From the NCBI RefSeq assembly GCF_000507145.1, contig NZ_AYTO01000007.1:124001-188000 (forward strand): a stretch of DNA of 64,000 nt, written 5' to 3'. The notes beneath the pieces are model-generated. The model had not been told where the DNA came from and did not search any database. It saw nothing but the letters and a program-made list of their open reading frames with translations. This document shows positions 8,473-16,170 of this stretch, one piece after another. Each line of letters starts with the position of its first letter. Position 1 is the stretch's first letter. The stretch is from Bacillus tequilensis KCTC 13622. GTDB lineage: Bacteria > Bacillota > Bacilli > Bacillales > Bacillaceae. Made by a program: the position numbers and the translations under genes.

Positions 8473-9897
8473 TTATACAAGACCCGTCAGACTGTAAACT
8501 GCGATCACAGCAAATACGGCAGCCGTTTTAATGAGTGTGATCGCAAAAATATCCCGATATGATTGCCGGTGAGTCAGTCCCGTCACAGCCAGAAGCGTGA
8601 TGACAGCTCCATTGTGCGGCAGCGTATCCATGCCGCCCGATGCCATCGAAATGACCCGATGCATGACTTCCGGCGGAATGTTGTAAGCCTGAATCGCCTG
8701 CAAGAATTGATCCGACATCGCGCTTAACGCAATGCCCATACCCCCTGAAGCCGACCCGGTGATTCCAGCCAGCGCCGTTGTCGTGACGGCCCCGTTTACA
8801 AGCGGGTCGGTAAAGGTGTGCGAAATGCCGCTGCTTAGCTTTTGAAATCCCGGCAGCGCGGCGATAACGCCGCCGAAACCGTATTCTGCACCGGTATTCA
8901 TGGATGCCAGCAAGGCGCCGCCGATCCCTTCATTCAGCCCCTCCTTCATTTGGGCAAACACTCTTCTCCAATCAAATAAAATTGTTGTGATGATGCCAAT
9001 GATCAAAGCCAGCTCCACCGACCAAATGGCAGCCGCCGCTGAAAGATCAAGCTTGCCAAACTCCTTTAATCCGATCGACGAAAAATCAAATCCATTCGGA
9101 TACCACTTAGGAAGGTATATAGTGAAACATTTATTCATTGCACCTACGAGTATTAGCGGGACAAAAGCAAGCGCATGCTGAAGCGGGCTTTTGTCAGGTT
9201 CGGCCGCGAGCTCGGACGTCTCACGAGTGACCGGACGCTCCGAATCATAACCGCCGTAGCCTTCGCCGGATGACTGCGCTTTTTTTCGCCTCGATTCCAA
9301 ATAAAGCATGCCTGCTGCCAGCACGATCACTGCGCCGATCAAGCCGAGCCAAGGAGCGGCATAAATGTCTGTTTTGAAAAACGCCGTCGGGATGACATTT
9401 TGAATTTGCGGCGTCCCCGGAAGTGCATCCATCGTAAACGTAAAAGCCCCTAAAGCAATCGTTCCCGGGATGAGGCGTTTCGGTATATTTGCTTCTCGGA
9501 ACAGATTTTTCGCAAAAGGATATACGGCAAACACGACAACAAACAGGCTGACGCCGCTGTACGTCAAGATCGCGCCCATCAGCACAATGGCGAGTATCGC
9601 TCTTTTCGCCCCGACAAGCTTGACAATCGTTTTCGCAATCGATGCCGCAAGACCGGACATTTCAACAACCTTTCCAAAAATCGCCCCAAGCAAAAATACC
9701 GGAAAATACAGCTTAATAAACCCCGCCATCTTCTCCATAAAAATTGAGGAGAAAAAAGGAAGCACATGGCTTGGATCTGTCAACAGCACCGCGAACAACG
9801 CGCACAGCGGCGCAAACAAAATGACAGAAAAACCCCGATACGCCGTAAACATCAGCAGGCCTAACGCTAATAGAATGATGATCAGTTCCACATACAT
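8473..9897 (-). CDS. yxjC: GntP-family permease, probable 3-hydroxybutyrate/ketone body uptake
   Basis: A 474-residue integral membrane protein with about 12 hydrophobic segments, of the gluconate:H+ symporter (GntP) superfamily. Family-typical segments are ALPGTPQIQN and the repeated MDTLPHNGAV near the C-terminus. A cytoplasmic loop with basic residues lies near 205-235. It heads the operon with scoA, scoB and yxjF, so the likely substrate is 3-hydroxybutyrate or acetoacetate. The ATG at 9897 follows GGGGG at short spacing and gives MYVELIIILLAL. A cre site immediately upstream suggests CcpA repression. Confidence 0.88.
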   Translation of the reverse strand: MYVELIIILLALGLLMFTAYRGFSVILFAPLCALFAVLLTDPSHVLPFFSSIFMEKMAGFIKLYFPVFLLGAIFGKVVEMSGLAASIAKTIVKLVGAKRAILAIVLMGAILTYSGVSLFVVVFAVYPFAKNLFREANIPKRLIPGTIALGAFTFTMDALPGTPQIQNVIPTAFFKTDIYAAPWLGLIGAVIVLAAGMLYLESRRKKAQSSGEGYGGYDSERPVTRETSELAAEPDKSPLQHALAFVPLILVGAMNKCFTIYLPKWYPNGFDFSSIGLKEFGKLDLSAAAAIWSVELALIIGIITTILFDWRRVFAQMKEGLNEGIGGALLASMNTGAEYGFGGVIAALPGFQKLSSGISHTFTDPLVNGAVTTTALAGITGSASGGMGIALSAMSDQFLQAIQAYNIPPEVMHRVISMASGGMDTLPHNGAVITLLAVTGLTHRQSYRDIFAITLIKTAAVFAVIAVYSLTGLV

Positions 9898-9915
9898 CCC
9901 CCGTTCCCACGAAAT

Positions 9916-9929
9916 AGAAAGCGTTTGCA
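9916..9929 (-). promoter_or_regulatory. Probable CcpA cre site upstream of yxjC
   Basis: On the minus strand TGCAAACGCTTTCT fits the cre consensus TGNAARCGNWWNCW, 18 bases upstream of the yxjC start. Catabolite repression of ketone-body use would be expected. A CATATGAA box further upstream could belong to a sigma-E-type promoter, but the spacing is uncertain. Confidence 0.6.
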
Positions 9930-9999
9930 AAAACCTGTCCGCATCGGCTTTTCCGTCCCCTTTTCATATGTACGGAAAAAGGGGGCCAACTATTCCGAT

Positions 10000-10034
10000 A
10001 AAAAAAGGAAAGCTCCTATTTTCGGAGCTTTCCT
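10000..10034 (-). terminator. Terminator after the rlmA-like gene
   Basis: AGGAAAGCTCC pairs with GGAGCTTTCCT across a seven-base loop; the minus-strand T run follows, directly downstream of the methyltransferase stop. Confidence 0.9.
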
Positions 10035-10041
10035 CTGTCAT

Positions 10042-10902
10042 TCATCTCGTGCCCATCAGGATATCAACATCAACCGTCATTTCGGCTGATGTCATCTCTT
10101 TCAGCAGGCTGACTCTTTCTGCCGGCGCCGACCAGGCGAGCGGCGTCATCTTCAGCAGCCAATGGATCGCTTGCCGGTTAAGCATTTTGGCATAGCGCAC
10201 CCTCACACGGCGGCTGTTTCCCACATTCGCTGTAAAACGCTCAACAGCTGCCGCATTGGAATACGTGCGCCTTGGTGAATCAGTATATAAAAATTGCCTT
10301 AATTCTATTAAGTAATCTCTTCGGGGCACTACTTTTACGAGCATGCCATCATCCTTCAGCAGCCTATGAAACTCTGCGTAATTGGACGGTGAAAAAATTG
10401 ACAGGACAACATCAAATTGATGGTCAAGAAAGGGAGCACGCGCCACATCGGCAACCGCCCACATTTGATCTTTGTATGTCTTAGAAGCTTTTACAATCCC
10501 ATCCTTCGAAAGATCGATGCCGGCTCCTGCGGCTGTTTTCCCTGCATAATCAAAGCCGCAAAGCGCGTTCAAATGAGAACCCTCACCGCATCCGCTATCC
10601 AAGATCGTGAATGTCTCTTGGCTAGATTTTGGGGGACTGATGAGATCTGCAATCGCATGATGGAGCGGATCAAAAAATTTGTATTCGCCAATCAGTCTGC
10701 TTCTCGCTTCAAAAAGCCCGGCATCGTAACCCGTTTTGACCGGTTTCGTCAGGAAGTTCACGTATCCGTGCCGAGATCTATCAAATGTGTGCCCTCGTTC
10801 TGTACAAATCAAGCTTTTTCCTGAATCCGCATCCATGGAAGAACCGCAAAGCGGGCATCGAAACATGAGCGCGAATTGGCTGACATCAGTTGTTCGTTTC
10901 AT
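10042..10902 (-). CDS. yxjB: 23S rRNA (guanine-N1) methyltransferase, RlmA family
   Basis: A 286-residue SAM-dependent methyltransferase. The N-terminal zinc ribbon has C16, C19, C33 and H38 (CPLCG, then ICTERGH), which is the mark of RlmA-type enzymes. The SAM-binding motif is LDSGCGEGSHL near 100, followed by GIDLSKDG and a VLSIFSPSNYAEF motif. The family methylates G745 or G748 in 23S rRNA hairpin 35; Gram-positive members (RlmAII, TlrB) usually act on G748 and can affect macrolide response. The ATG at 10902 follows GAGGTG. Single gene; long structured non-coding DNA precedes it. Confidence 0.9.
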   Translation of the reverse strand: MKRTTDVSQFALMFRCPLCGSSMDADSGKSLICTERGHTFDRSRHGYVNFLTKPVKTGYDAGLFEARSRLIGEYKFFDPLHHAIADLISPPKSSQETFTILDSGCGEGSHLNALCGFDYAGKTAAGAGIDLSKDGIVKASKTYKDQMWAVADVARAPFLDHQFDVVLSIFSPSNYAEFHRLLKDDGMLVKVVPRRDYLIELRQFLYTDSPRRTYSNAAAVERFTANVGNSRRVRVRYAKMLNRQAIHWLLKMTPLAWSAPAERVSLLKEMTSAEMTVDVDILMGTR

Positions 10903-10948
10903 GACAAAAAACACCTCATTCACTCATTTTTAGATAAATGAAAAAGGC

Positions 10949-11006
10949 ATAGACAAATAAACCTGGGCCTTTCACCAAAATTGGCCAGGTCTGGCAGATT
11001 GTCTAT
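10949..11006. repeat. Extended imperfect hairpin upstream of yxjB
   Basis: ATAGACAA (10949-10956) pairs with TTGTCTAT (10999-11006), and inside it ACCTGGGCC (10961-10969) pairs with GGCCAGGT (10983-10990). It is the first of three palindromic units in the 600-base gap between yxjB and nupG. There is no T run, so it is not a standard terminator. Confidence 0.7.
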
Positions 11007-11040
11007 ACCTGTCATTATCTAAAACGAATGAATTGGATAA

Positions 11041-11112
11041 TCATGAAAATAGCTCCCTTTTTTGTTGTATGGGGTTTCCCCATTTTCATGATACAACAAA
11101 CCTCAGGGAGCT
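11041..11112. repeat. Interlocking inverted repeats (alternative or pseudoknot pairing)
   Basis: TCATGAAAAT (11041-11050) is complementary to ATTTTCATGA (11082-11091). AGCTCCC (11051-11057) is complementary to GGGAGCT (11106-11112), TGTTGTAT (11063-11070) to ATACAACA (11091-11098), and GGGG to CCCC around 11071-11081. The first pairing crosses the other two, so they either exclude one another or form a pseudoknot. Confidence 0.75.
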
Positions 11113-11123
11113 GAAACCAAATA

Positions 11124-11165
11124 TTGAAGAGGCTAACAGCACTGCAATGCTGTTAGCCTCTTCAA
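11124..11165. repeat. Perfect 18-base-pair hairpin
   Basis: TTGAAGAGGCTAACAGCA at 11124-11141 is perfectly complementary to 11148-11165, with a six-base loop. No T run follows on either strand. It completes the cluster of palindromes upstream of the nupG promoter. Confidence 0.8.
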
Positions 11166-11255
11166 CATCATATCAACATAGCTATCCAGCATGTTTTCCC
11201 TTTACTTTCTGATTTCAAAATATAAATTTTATTATTGTGAAAATAGTTAAAAAGG

Positions 11256-11284
11256 TTGATTTTCAAAAAGTGAAAGGATAAAAT
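11256..11284 (+). promoter_or_regulatory. Sigma-A promoter for nupG
   Basis: TTGATT at 11256-11261 and TAAAAT at 11279-11284 are 17 bases apart, just upstream of the guanine riboswitch. Confidence 0.65.
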
Positions 11285-11304
11285 ACTGCTATCATCTTAG
11301 AAAA

Positions 11305-11489
11305 ATGACATTCTTGTATATGATCAGTAATATGGTCTGATTGTTTCTACCTAGTAACCGTAAAAAACTAGACTACAAGAAAGTTTGAATAAATTTGAAC
11401 GAGTTGAAAAGGACAAGTTCTTTTCTGTTTGCTCTTATTTTTCACACTTTCTGAACTTCCAGAATTTGTGAAAAATAAGAGCTTTTTTT
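11305..11489 (+). promoter_or_regulatory. Guanine riboswitch with terminator, nupG leader
   Basis: The aptamer (about 11311-11381) shows P1 arms TTCTTGTA and TACAAGAA and the conserved blocks ATATGGTC, TTTCTACC and the 3' core GACTAC. The C in GACTA is the specificity base for guanine or hypoxanthine rather than adenine. The expression platform is a long hairpin (GCTCTTATTTTTCACA with its complement) plus a T run, 11431-11489. Guanine binding should terminate transcription of nupG. Confidence 0.95.
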
Positions 11490-11522
11490 GTTTCCTAAAT
11501 AAATCTCATAGGAGTTGCTATC

Positions 11523-12716
11523 ATGTACTTTTTATTAAACCTTGTCGGTCTCATTGTGATTATGGCAGTAGTATTCCTATGTTCTCCGCAGAAAAAGAAA
11601 ATCAAGTGGCGCCCGATCATGACGTTAATTGTTCTGGAATTGCTGATTACTTGGTTTATGCTGGGAACAAAAGTCGGGAGCTGGGCCATCGGAAAAATCG
11701 GTGATTTCTTCACTTGGCTGATTGCTTGCGCCAGTGACGGTATCGCGTTTGCCTTCCCGTCAGTCATGGCGAATGAAACAGTAGACTTTTTCTTTAGTGC
11801 ACTTCTTCCAATTATCTTTATCGTCACATTTTTTGATATTTTAACCTATTTCGGTATTCTGCCTTGGCTGATTGATAAAATCGGATGGGTGATTTCAAAG
11901 GCTTCCCGCCTGCCGAAATTAGAAAGCTTTTTCTCTATTCAAATGATGTTCCTTGGAAACACAGAAGCGCTTGCGGTCATCCGCCAGCAGCTTACGGTCT
12001 TAAACAACAACCGTCTGCTTACATTCGGCTTAATGAGCATGAGCAGCATCAGCGGTTCCATTATTGGATCTTACCTGTCAATGGTGCCGGCGACATATGT
12101 GTTTACAGCGATTCCTTTGAACTGCTTAAACGCGCTGATTATCGCAAACCTGCTGAACCCTGTTCACGTGCCGGAGGATGAAGATATCATCTATACACCG
12201 CCTAAAGAAGAGAAGAAAGACTTTTTCTCTACGATTTCTAACAGTATGCTTGTCGGCATGAACATGGTTATCGTTATTTTGGCCATGGTGATCGGATATG
12301 TAGCATTAACCTCGGCGGTCAACGGCATTCTTGGCATTTTCATGCACGGTCTGACCATCCAGACGATTTTTGCTTATCTCTTCAGTCCGTTCGCCTTCCT
12401 GCTCGGGCTGCCGGTACATGATGCGATGTATGTTGCTCAGCTGATGGGAATGAAATTGGCGACGAACGAGTTTGTTGCAATGCTTGACTTGAAAAACAAT
12501 CTTGCATCACTTCAGCCTCACACAGTTGCGGTTGCGACGACATTCCTGACGTCATTTGCCAACTTCAGTACGGTCGGCATGATTTACGGAACATACAACT
12601 CGATCCTTGACGGCGAAAAGTCAACAGTCATCGGGAAAAACGTATGGAAGCTCCTCGTCAGCGGAATCGCGGTATCTTTACTAAGTGCTGCGATTGTCGG
12701 CCTGTTTGTGTGGTAG
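11523..12716 (+). CDS. nupG: Purine nucleoside transporter, CNT family
   Basis: A 397-residue concentrative nucleoside:H+ symporter with about nine to ten membrane segments. Family landmarks include GNTEALAVIRQQL, a substrate-binding-loop equivalent, MVPATYV, and the late conserved MKLATNEFVAML and TSFANFSTVG segments. B. subtilis NupG (YxjA) imports guanosine and inosine. The paralogue nupC lies at 46970-48151. Control by the guanine riboswitch and probably PurR fits purine-nucleoside uptake. The ATG at 11523 follows TAGGAG. Confidence 0.94.
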   Translation: MYFLLNLVGLIVIMAVVFLCSPQKKKIKWRPIMTLIVLELLITWFMLGTKVGSWAIGKIGDFFTWLIACASDGIAFAFPSVMANETVDFFFSALLPIIFIVTFFDILTYFGILPWLIDKIGWVISKASRLPKLESFFSIQMMFLGNTEALAVIRQQLTVLNNNRLLTFGLMSMSSISGSIIGSYLSMVPATYVFTAIPLNCLNALIIANLLNPVHVPEDEDIIYTPPKEEKKDFFSTISNSMLVGMNMVIVILAMVIGYVALTSAVNGILGIFMHGLTIQTIFAYLFSPFAFLLGLPVHDAMYVAQLMGMKLATNEFVAMLDLKNNLASLQPHTVAVATTFLTSFANFSTVGMIYGTYNSILDGEKSTVIGKNVWKLLVSGIAVSLLSAAIVGLFVW

Positions 12717-12723
12717 ACATATT

Positions 12724-12756
12724 GAGCCATATCCTTAAAAGGGATATGGCTCTTTT
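12724..12756. terminator. Bidirectional terminator after nupG
   Basis: GAGCCATATCC pairs with GGATATGGCTC and is followed by TTTTC; it lies between convergent genes. Confidence 0.85.
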
Positions 12757-12758
12757 CG

Positions 12759-13430
12759 TTATTGATAGATAGAGGAAGGCACCTGTACATCCCGGATTCC
12801 GGCTACATAGGGTCCCAAATCATACTGGCCGAAAACGATGGCGATCCCGTTTTTCGTAAAGGAAAACATTGTGTCTTTGTTAAGGACAATATCTTCTTTC
12901 TTTACATCAGGGAAAAACAGCTCATCGTGTTTTTTGATATAGCTGTACAGATAGTCTTTCGTTTTGCTGACTTTTGTTTTGGTGTTCAGTATCTGATTCA
13001 GCGTCACCCGCTTTTGTGCTTTCAAATCATAGTTGAAGGAGTGGACAGACGTTAAACCGTGGGCGCCGCCTGAATAGACATAATTGAGTGTTTGAATGCT
13101 GAGCTTGCCCGCCGCATTGTATTTGACGATGTAGGAGGTTTGGTATTCCGTTTTGAAGCCCTGCTGTTCGCCTGCTTTTTTGTTTTTCAGGTATTCCTGA
13201 TACGATTGTTCAATGTAGGCTGTCAGCTCTTGATTGATGTTCTTTTCAAACGCGGCATTCCCGATGTGGTGCACCTGTGGATACTTTAATTCCTTGATCT
13301 TTTTGTACGTATGGCTGCTGACAGTCGGTGTTTTCGCTTGAACCGCTTTAGTGAAAGGGGCCGCATATGCAAATACAGAAAAAAGCAAAACCGCAATCCC
13401 CGCGGCTTTCAGCATGTGATTCCATTTCAT
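12759..13430 (-). CDS. Secreted DUF4163/DUF3298 protein (RsiV/PdaC-like)
   Basis: A 223-residue exported protein. A signal peptide is visible (MKWNHM, then AAGIAVLLFSVFAYAAPFTK and a probable AxA cut near residue 32). The rest resembles the DUF4163-DUF3298 pair found in the extracellular part of the anti-sigma factor RsiV and in PdaC; the GGAHGLTSVHSFNYDL segment is typical of DUF3298. There is no catalytic deacetylase domain and no membrane anchor beyond the signal. By position it corresponds to yxiT of B. subtilis, which may be a shorter gene. The ATG at 13430 follows AAAGGAGGAG. The role is unknown; lysozyme or peptidoglycan binding is a guess from RsiV. Confidence 0.8.
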   Translation of the reverse strand: MKWNHMLKAAGIAVLLFSVFAYAAPFTKAVQAKTPTVSSHTYKKIKELKYPQVHHIGNAAFEKNINQELTAYIEQSYQEYLKNKKAGEQQGFKTEYQTSYIVKYNAAGKLSIQTLNYVYSGGAHGLTSVHSFNYDLKAQKRVTLNQILNTKTKVSKTKDYLYSYIKKHDELFFPDVKKEDIVLNKDTMFSFTKNGIAIVFGQYDLGPYVAGIRDVQVPSSIYQ

Positions 13431-13550
13431 ACGATCTCCTCCTTTGATGTCGTTGTTTATCATTCCCTTTTTTAAGCAAGGTACACTTTTATAGACTGGT
13501 CAAATCAAAAGATGTTGCTAGGTCTAACAGCTCAATTTTTTTCAAAAAAA

Positions 13551-13575
13551 AAAAGAGACAATTAATGTCTCTTTT
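13551..13575 (-). terminator. Terminator overlapping the 3' end of yxiS
   Basis: AAAAGAGACA and TGTCTCTTTT form the stem; the minus-strand T run follows. The gene's last codons lie in the stem. Confidence 0.85.
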
Positions 13576-13864
13576 GCTGATTACGTTCAGAAATCGCTTC
13601 GTGAACCGCTTGAGCCAAATCTGTATTTCCGAACATCTCCAACACCCCAATGACAGCCTGGTCTGGAATATGTTCTGCTTCATGTTTCGGCACCACGAGA
13701 TCGTCCATGGTTTTTTTCAAGCTTTCATTGAGCTTTTGCTGCGGATACGCTTTGCCATACAGCTCCAGCGGATCAAGATCATGGTTCACGCACCATTGGG
13801 CAAACACCAAAATCATCATATTTTCATCGCGTTCGTAAGCTTCAGCGAGCTGTTTTTCGTTCAT
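13562..13864 (-). CDS. yxiS: Small conserved protein YxiS
   Basis: A 100-residue soluble, mostly helical protein starting MNEKQLAEAYERDENMMILV. It contains no membrane segment, cysteine pair or recognised enzymatic motif. It lies 49 bases downstream of katE on the same strand, with the terminator inside its end, so it is probably co-transcribed with the sigma-B-controlled catalase as part of the general stress response. The name rests on position and size; the B. subtilis YxiS protein is of similar length. The function is unknown. Confidence 0.75.
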   Translation of the reverse strand: MNEKQLAEAYERDENMMILVFAQWCVNHDLDPLELYGKAYPQQKLNESLKKTMDDLVVPKHEAEHIPDQAVIGVLEMFGNTDLAQAVHEAISERNQQKRH

Positions 13865-13913
13865 TTGTCATGCTCCTTATGAAAAGTATCTTTCTTTAAG
13901 ATACAGGAGCTGA

Positions 13914-15974
13914 TCAAATTCGTCTATCCCAATGGCGGTGAGCGGCTACCGCCTCGATAAACGACTTGCTGAAGGCGGTGTAGTCCGCTTCACCTTTCGC
14001 AGTTACAATTCCCGGTCCCTCTGTTGTCCCGACAGCGGTTTGAAGAAGGTCAACGCCTTCATTTGCCGCGCCGACCGCCTTATAGTGATTGTAGGCTTCA
14101 CTGATAAACGCCATCGCTTGTTTGTTGTCTTTTAACTCTGGTCCTCCTGCGACATAGACGGCATCATACAGAACAGAATCAGCCGTCAGGAACGTGCCGC
14201 CGGCTTCAAGCTGCTGTCCGGTGCCGCTTGTGATGTACCCCAGAGTTTGGCTGATGATATCCGCTGTGACCCCTTCCTGCTTTAAGGCGTCCAGCACGGT
14301 TTGCAGCTCTTTTTCATCAAATCCATTTCCTGCGAGAACGGCGACTTTTCTCGTTGCCGCGGAATTCACTGTACGGGCTTGGCTTAACGCATGAGAGGTG
14401 AGAATTTCTTTAGATTCTTTCCGTTTTGCCGGCGGCGCCACGCCTACCCCTTTGGCGATTTCTTCTGCTAAGCCTGCATCGACATTACTGAAGACGTCAA
14501 CGACCTGCCGCTGCACGTCCTTGCTTTTGACCTTCCCGACCTCGAAGCAGAAAGCAGAAATAATGTGCTGCTTCTCCACAGGAGACATGCTGTTCCAGAA
14601 CAGCTTCGCCTGTGAGTAATAATCGTTGAAGCTGTCACTCCGCTGGCGGATTTTTTTGCCCTCCACTTTTTCCTGATAGTGGACATAGCCGCCTTCTTCG
14701 GCTGTCGCAGGCGACGGATCATTGTTTTGTAAAGAGTTCTTATGATAAGCGACCGGTCCCTTATTGATCGTCATTCGGTGATAGCCGTCATACTGGTTGT
14801 TATGAAACGGACATACCGGCCGGTTAATCGGAAGCTCATGGAAGTTCGGGCCGCCAAGACGAATCAGCTGTGTATCCGTATAAGAGAAAAGCCGTCCCTG
14901 CAGAAGCGGATCATTTGTAAAATCGATGCCCGGCACGACATTTCCCGGGTGGAATGCGACTTGTTCTGTTTCCGCAAACACATTGTCCTGATTGCGGTTC
15001 AGCGTCATTTTCCCAATGATTTTCACCGGTACAAGCTCTTCCGGCCACAGCTTGGTCGGGTCAAGAATATCAAAATCAAATTTGAATTCATCTTCTTCAT
15101 CTATCATTTGCACACCAAGCTCATATTCAACCGTGCCGCCGTTTTCAATCGTTTCCCACAGGTCGCGGCGGTGAAAATCGGGATCTTTCCCGGCAATTTT
15201 CTGCGCTTCATCCCATACGAGAGAATGCACGCCGAGAACCGGCTTCCAGTGGAATTTCACGAAACGCGCCTTTCCTTGTTCATTGACAAAACGGAAGGTA
15301 TGAACGCCGAAGCCTTCCATCATTCTGTAGCTGCGAGGGATGCCTCTGTCGGACATCGTCCACATCACCATGTGAGCGGACTCAGGATTATTGGCGACAA
15401 AATCCCAAAACGTATCGTGGGCGGTCGCGGCCTGCGGCATTTCATTGTGTGGTTCAGGCTTAAACGCGTGAACCAAATCCGGGAATTTGATCGCGTCTTG
15501 AATGAAAAACACCGGAATGTTATTTCCCACTAGATCATAGTTTCCTTCTTCCGTATAAAATTTCGTCGCAAAGCCTCTGGCGTCCCGCACCGTGTCGGCG
15601 GAGCCTTTAGAGCCCGCGACCGTCGAAAAGCGGACAAATACCGGCGTCTTCACAGAAGGGTCCTGAAGAAATTTGGCTCGTGTATATTCGGTCATCGGCT
15701 CGTAAACCTGAAAAAAGCCATGCACGCCGTACCCGCGCGCATGCACAACACGCTCCGGAATCCGTTCATGGTCAAAGTGCGTCATTTTCTCCCGGAAGTG
15801 AAAATCCTCCATCAGTGTCGGGCCGCGAACCCCGGCTTTTAACGAGTGCTCATCCTCTGACACCCTCAAGCCTTGGTTTGTCGTCATTTTCTTCCCGCTG
15901 TTATCCACCCTGTACTGCTCAAGCTGCTCGTCCTTTGAGTGTTCATTTACACGTTTGTTTTCATCATTACTCAT
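13914..15974 (-). CDS. katE: Large-subunit catalase, general stress
   Basis: A 686-residue clade-2 haem catalase (HPII-like) that breaks down hydrogen peroxide. Landmarks are the catalytic His in [12 protein letters not shown] near 77, the catalytic Asn in [10 protein letters not shown], and the proximal haem tyrosine in [14 protein letters not shown] near 365. After the catalase core, the flexible linker leads to a C-terminal flavodoxin/class-I glutamine amidotransferase-like domain (about 535-686, starting [13 protein letters not shown]), characteristic of large-subunit catalases. The ATG at 15974 follows AAAAAGGGGG. A clear sigma-B promoter lies upstream, matching the known stress and stationary-phase control of this gene. 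Confidence 0.96.
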   Translation of the reverse strand: MSNDENKRVNEHSKDEQLEQYRVDNSGKKMTTNQGLRVSEDEHSLKAGVRGPTLMEDFHFREKMTHFDHERIPERVVHARGYGVHGFFQVYEPMTEYTRAKFLQDPSVKTPVFVRFSTVAGSKGSADTVRDARGFATKFYTEEGNYDLVGNNIPVFFIQDAIKFPDLVHAFKPEPHNEMPQAATAHDTFWDFVANNPESAHMVMWTMSDRGIPRSYRMMEGFGVHTFRFVNEQGKARFVKFHWKPVLGVHSLVWDEAQKIAGKDPDFHRRDLWETIENGGTVEYELGVQMIDEEDEFKFDFDILDPTKLWPEELVPVKIIGKMTLNRNQDNVFAETEQVAFHPGNVVPGIDFTNDPLLQGRLFSYTDTQLIRLGGPNFHELPINRPVCPFHNNQYDGYHRMTINKGPVAYHKNSLQNNDPSPATAEEGGYVHYQEKVEGKKIRQRSDSFNDYYSQAKLFWNSMSPVEKQHIISAFCFEVGKVKSKDVQRQVVDVFSNVDAGLAEEIAKGVGVAPPAKRKESKEILTSHALSQARTVNSAATRKVAVLAGNGFDEKELQTVLDALKQEGVTADIISQTLGYITSGTGQQLEAGGTFLTADSVLYDAVYVAGGPELKDNKQAMAFISEAYNHYKAVGAANEGVDLLQTAVGTTEGPGIVTAKGEADYTAFSKSFIEAVAAHRHWDRRI

Positions 15975-16014
15975 GTCTGTTCCCCCTTTTTAAAACGAAA
16001 CATTTTACAGACCT

Positions 16015-16040
16015 TTACCCGCAGCATGCTTCATATAAAC
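16015..16040 (-). promoter_or_regulatory. Sigma-B promoter of katE
   Basis: On the minus strand GTTTAT (16035-16040) is followed after 14 bases by GGGTAA (16015-16020), an excellent sigma-B -35/-10 pair. It places katE-yxiS in the general stress regulon. Confidence 0.9.
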
Positions 16041-16127
16041 CGCGAATCCGCTCAATAGGATTTTAGGTCTACAAATCAGGATGAGGTCATACATATTTGA
16101 AATAAGCCTTCTTCTCAGAAATGAATA

Positions 16128-16142
16128 TCGGAAGCGCTTACT
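16128..16142 (+). promoter_or_regulatory. Probable CcpA cre site upstream of citH
   Basis: CGGAAGCGCTTACT is close to the cre consensus and lies about 30 bases upstream of the citH start, consistent with carbon catabolite repression of citrate uptake. Confidence 0.6.
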
Positions 16143-16170
16143 AAAAATGTTAAATGGGGGAGGTCATATC

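Noticed and set aside
9470..10195. 241-codon plus-strand ORF opposite yxjC
   Set aside because: Antisense to a strongly supported permease gene and across its cre and promoter region; no start signal or domain.
11124..11165. 18-bp hairpin as a Rho-independent terminator
   Set aside because: No T tract follows on either strand, and no gene ends beside it; reported as a structure instead.
14742..15533. 263-codon plus-strand ORF inside katE
   Set aside because: It lies opposite a highly conserved catalase, has no ribosome binding site and translates to low-complexity basic sequence; it is a shadow of codon bias.
16081..16170. Upstream 30-codon extension of citH
   Set aside because: It would cross the cre site and lacks a ribosome binding site; GTG at 16171 has GGGGGAGG and the family start.
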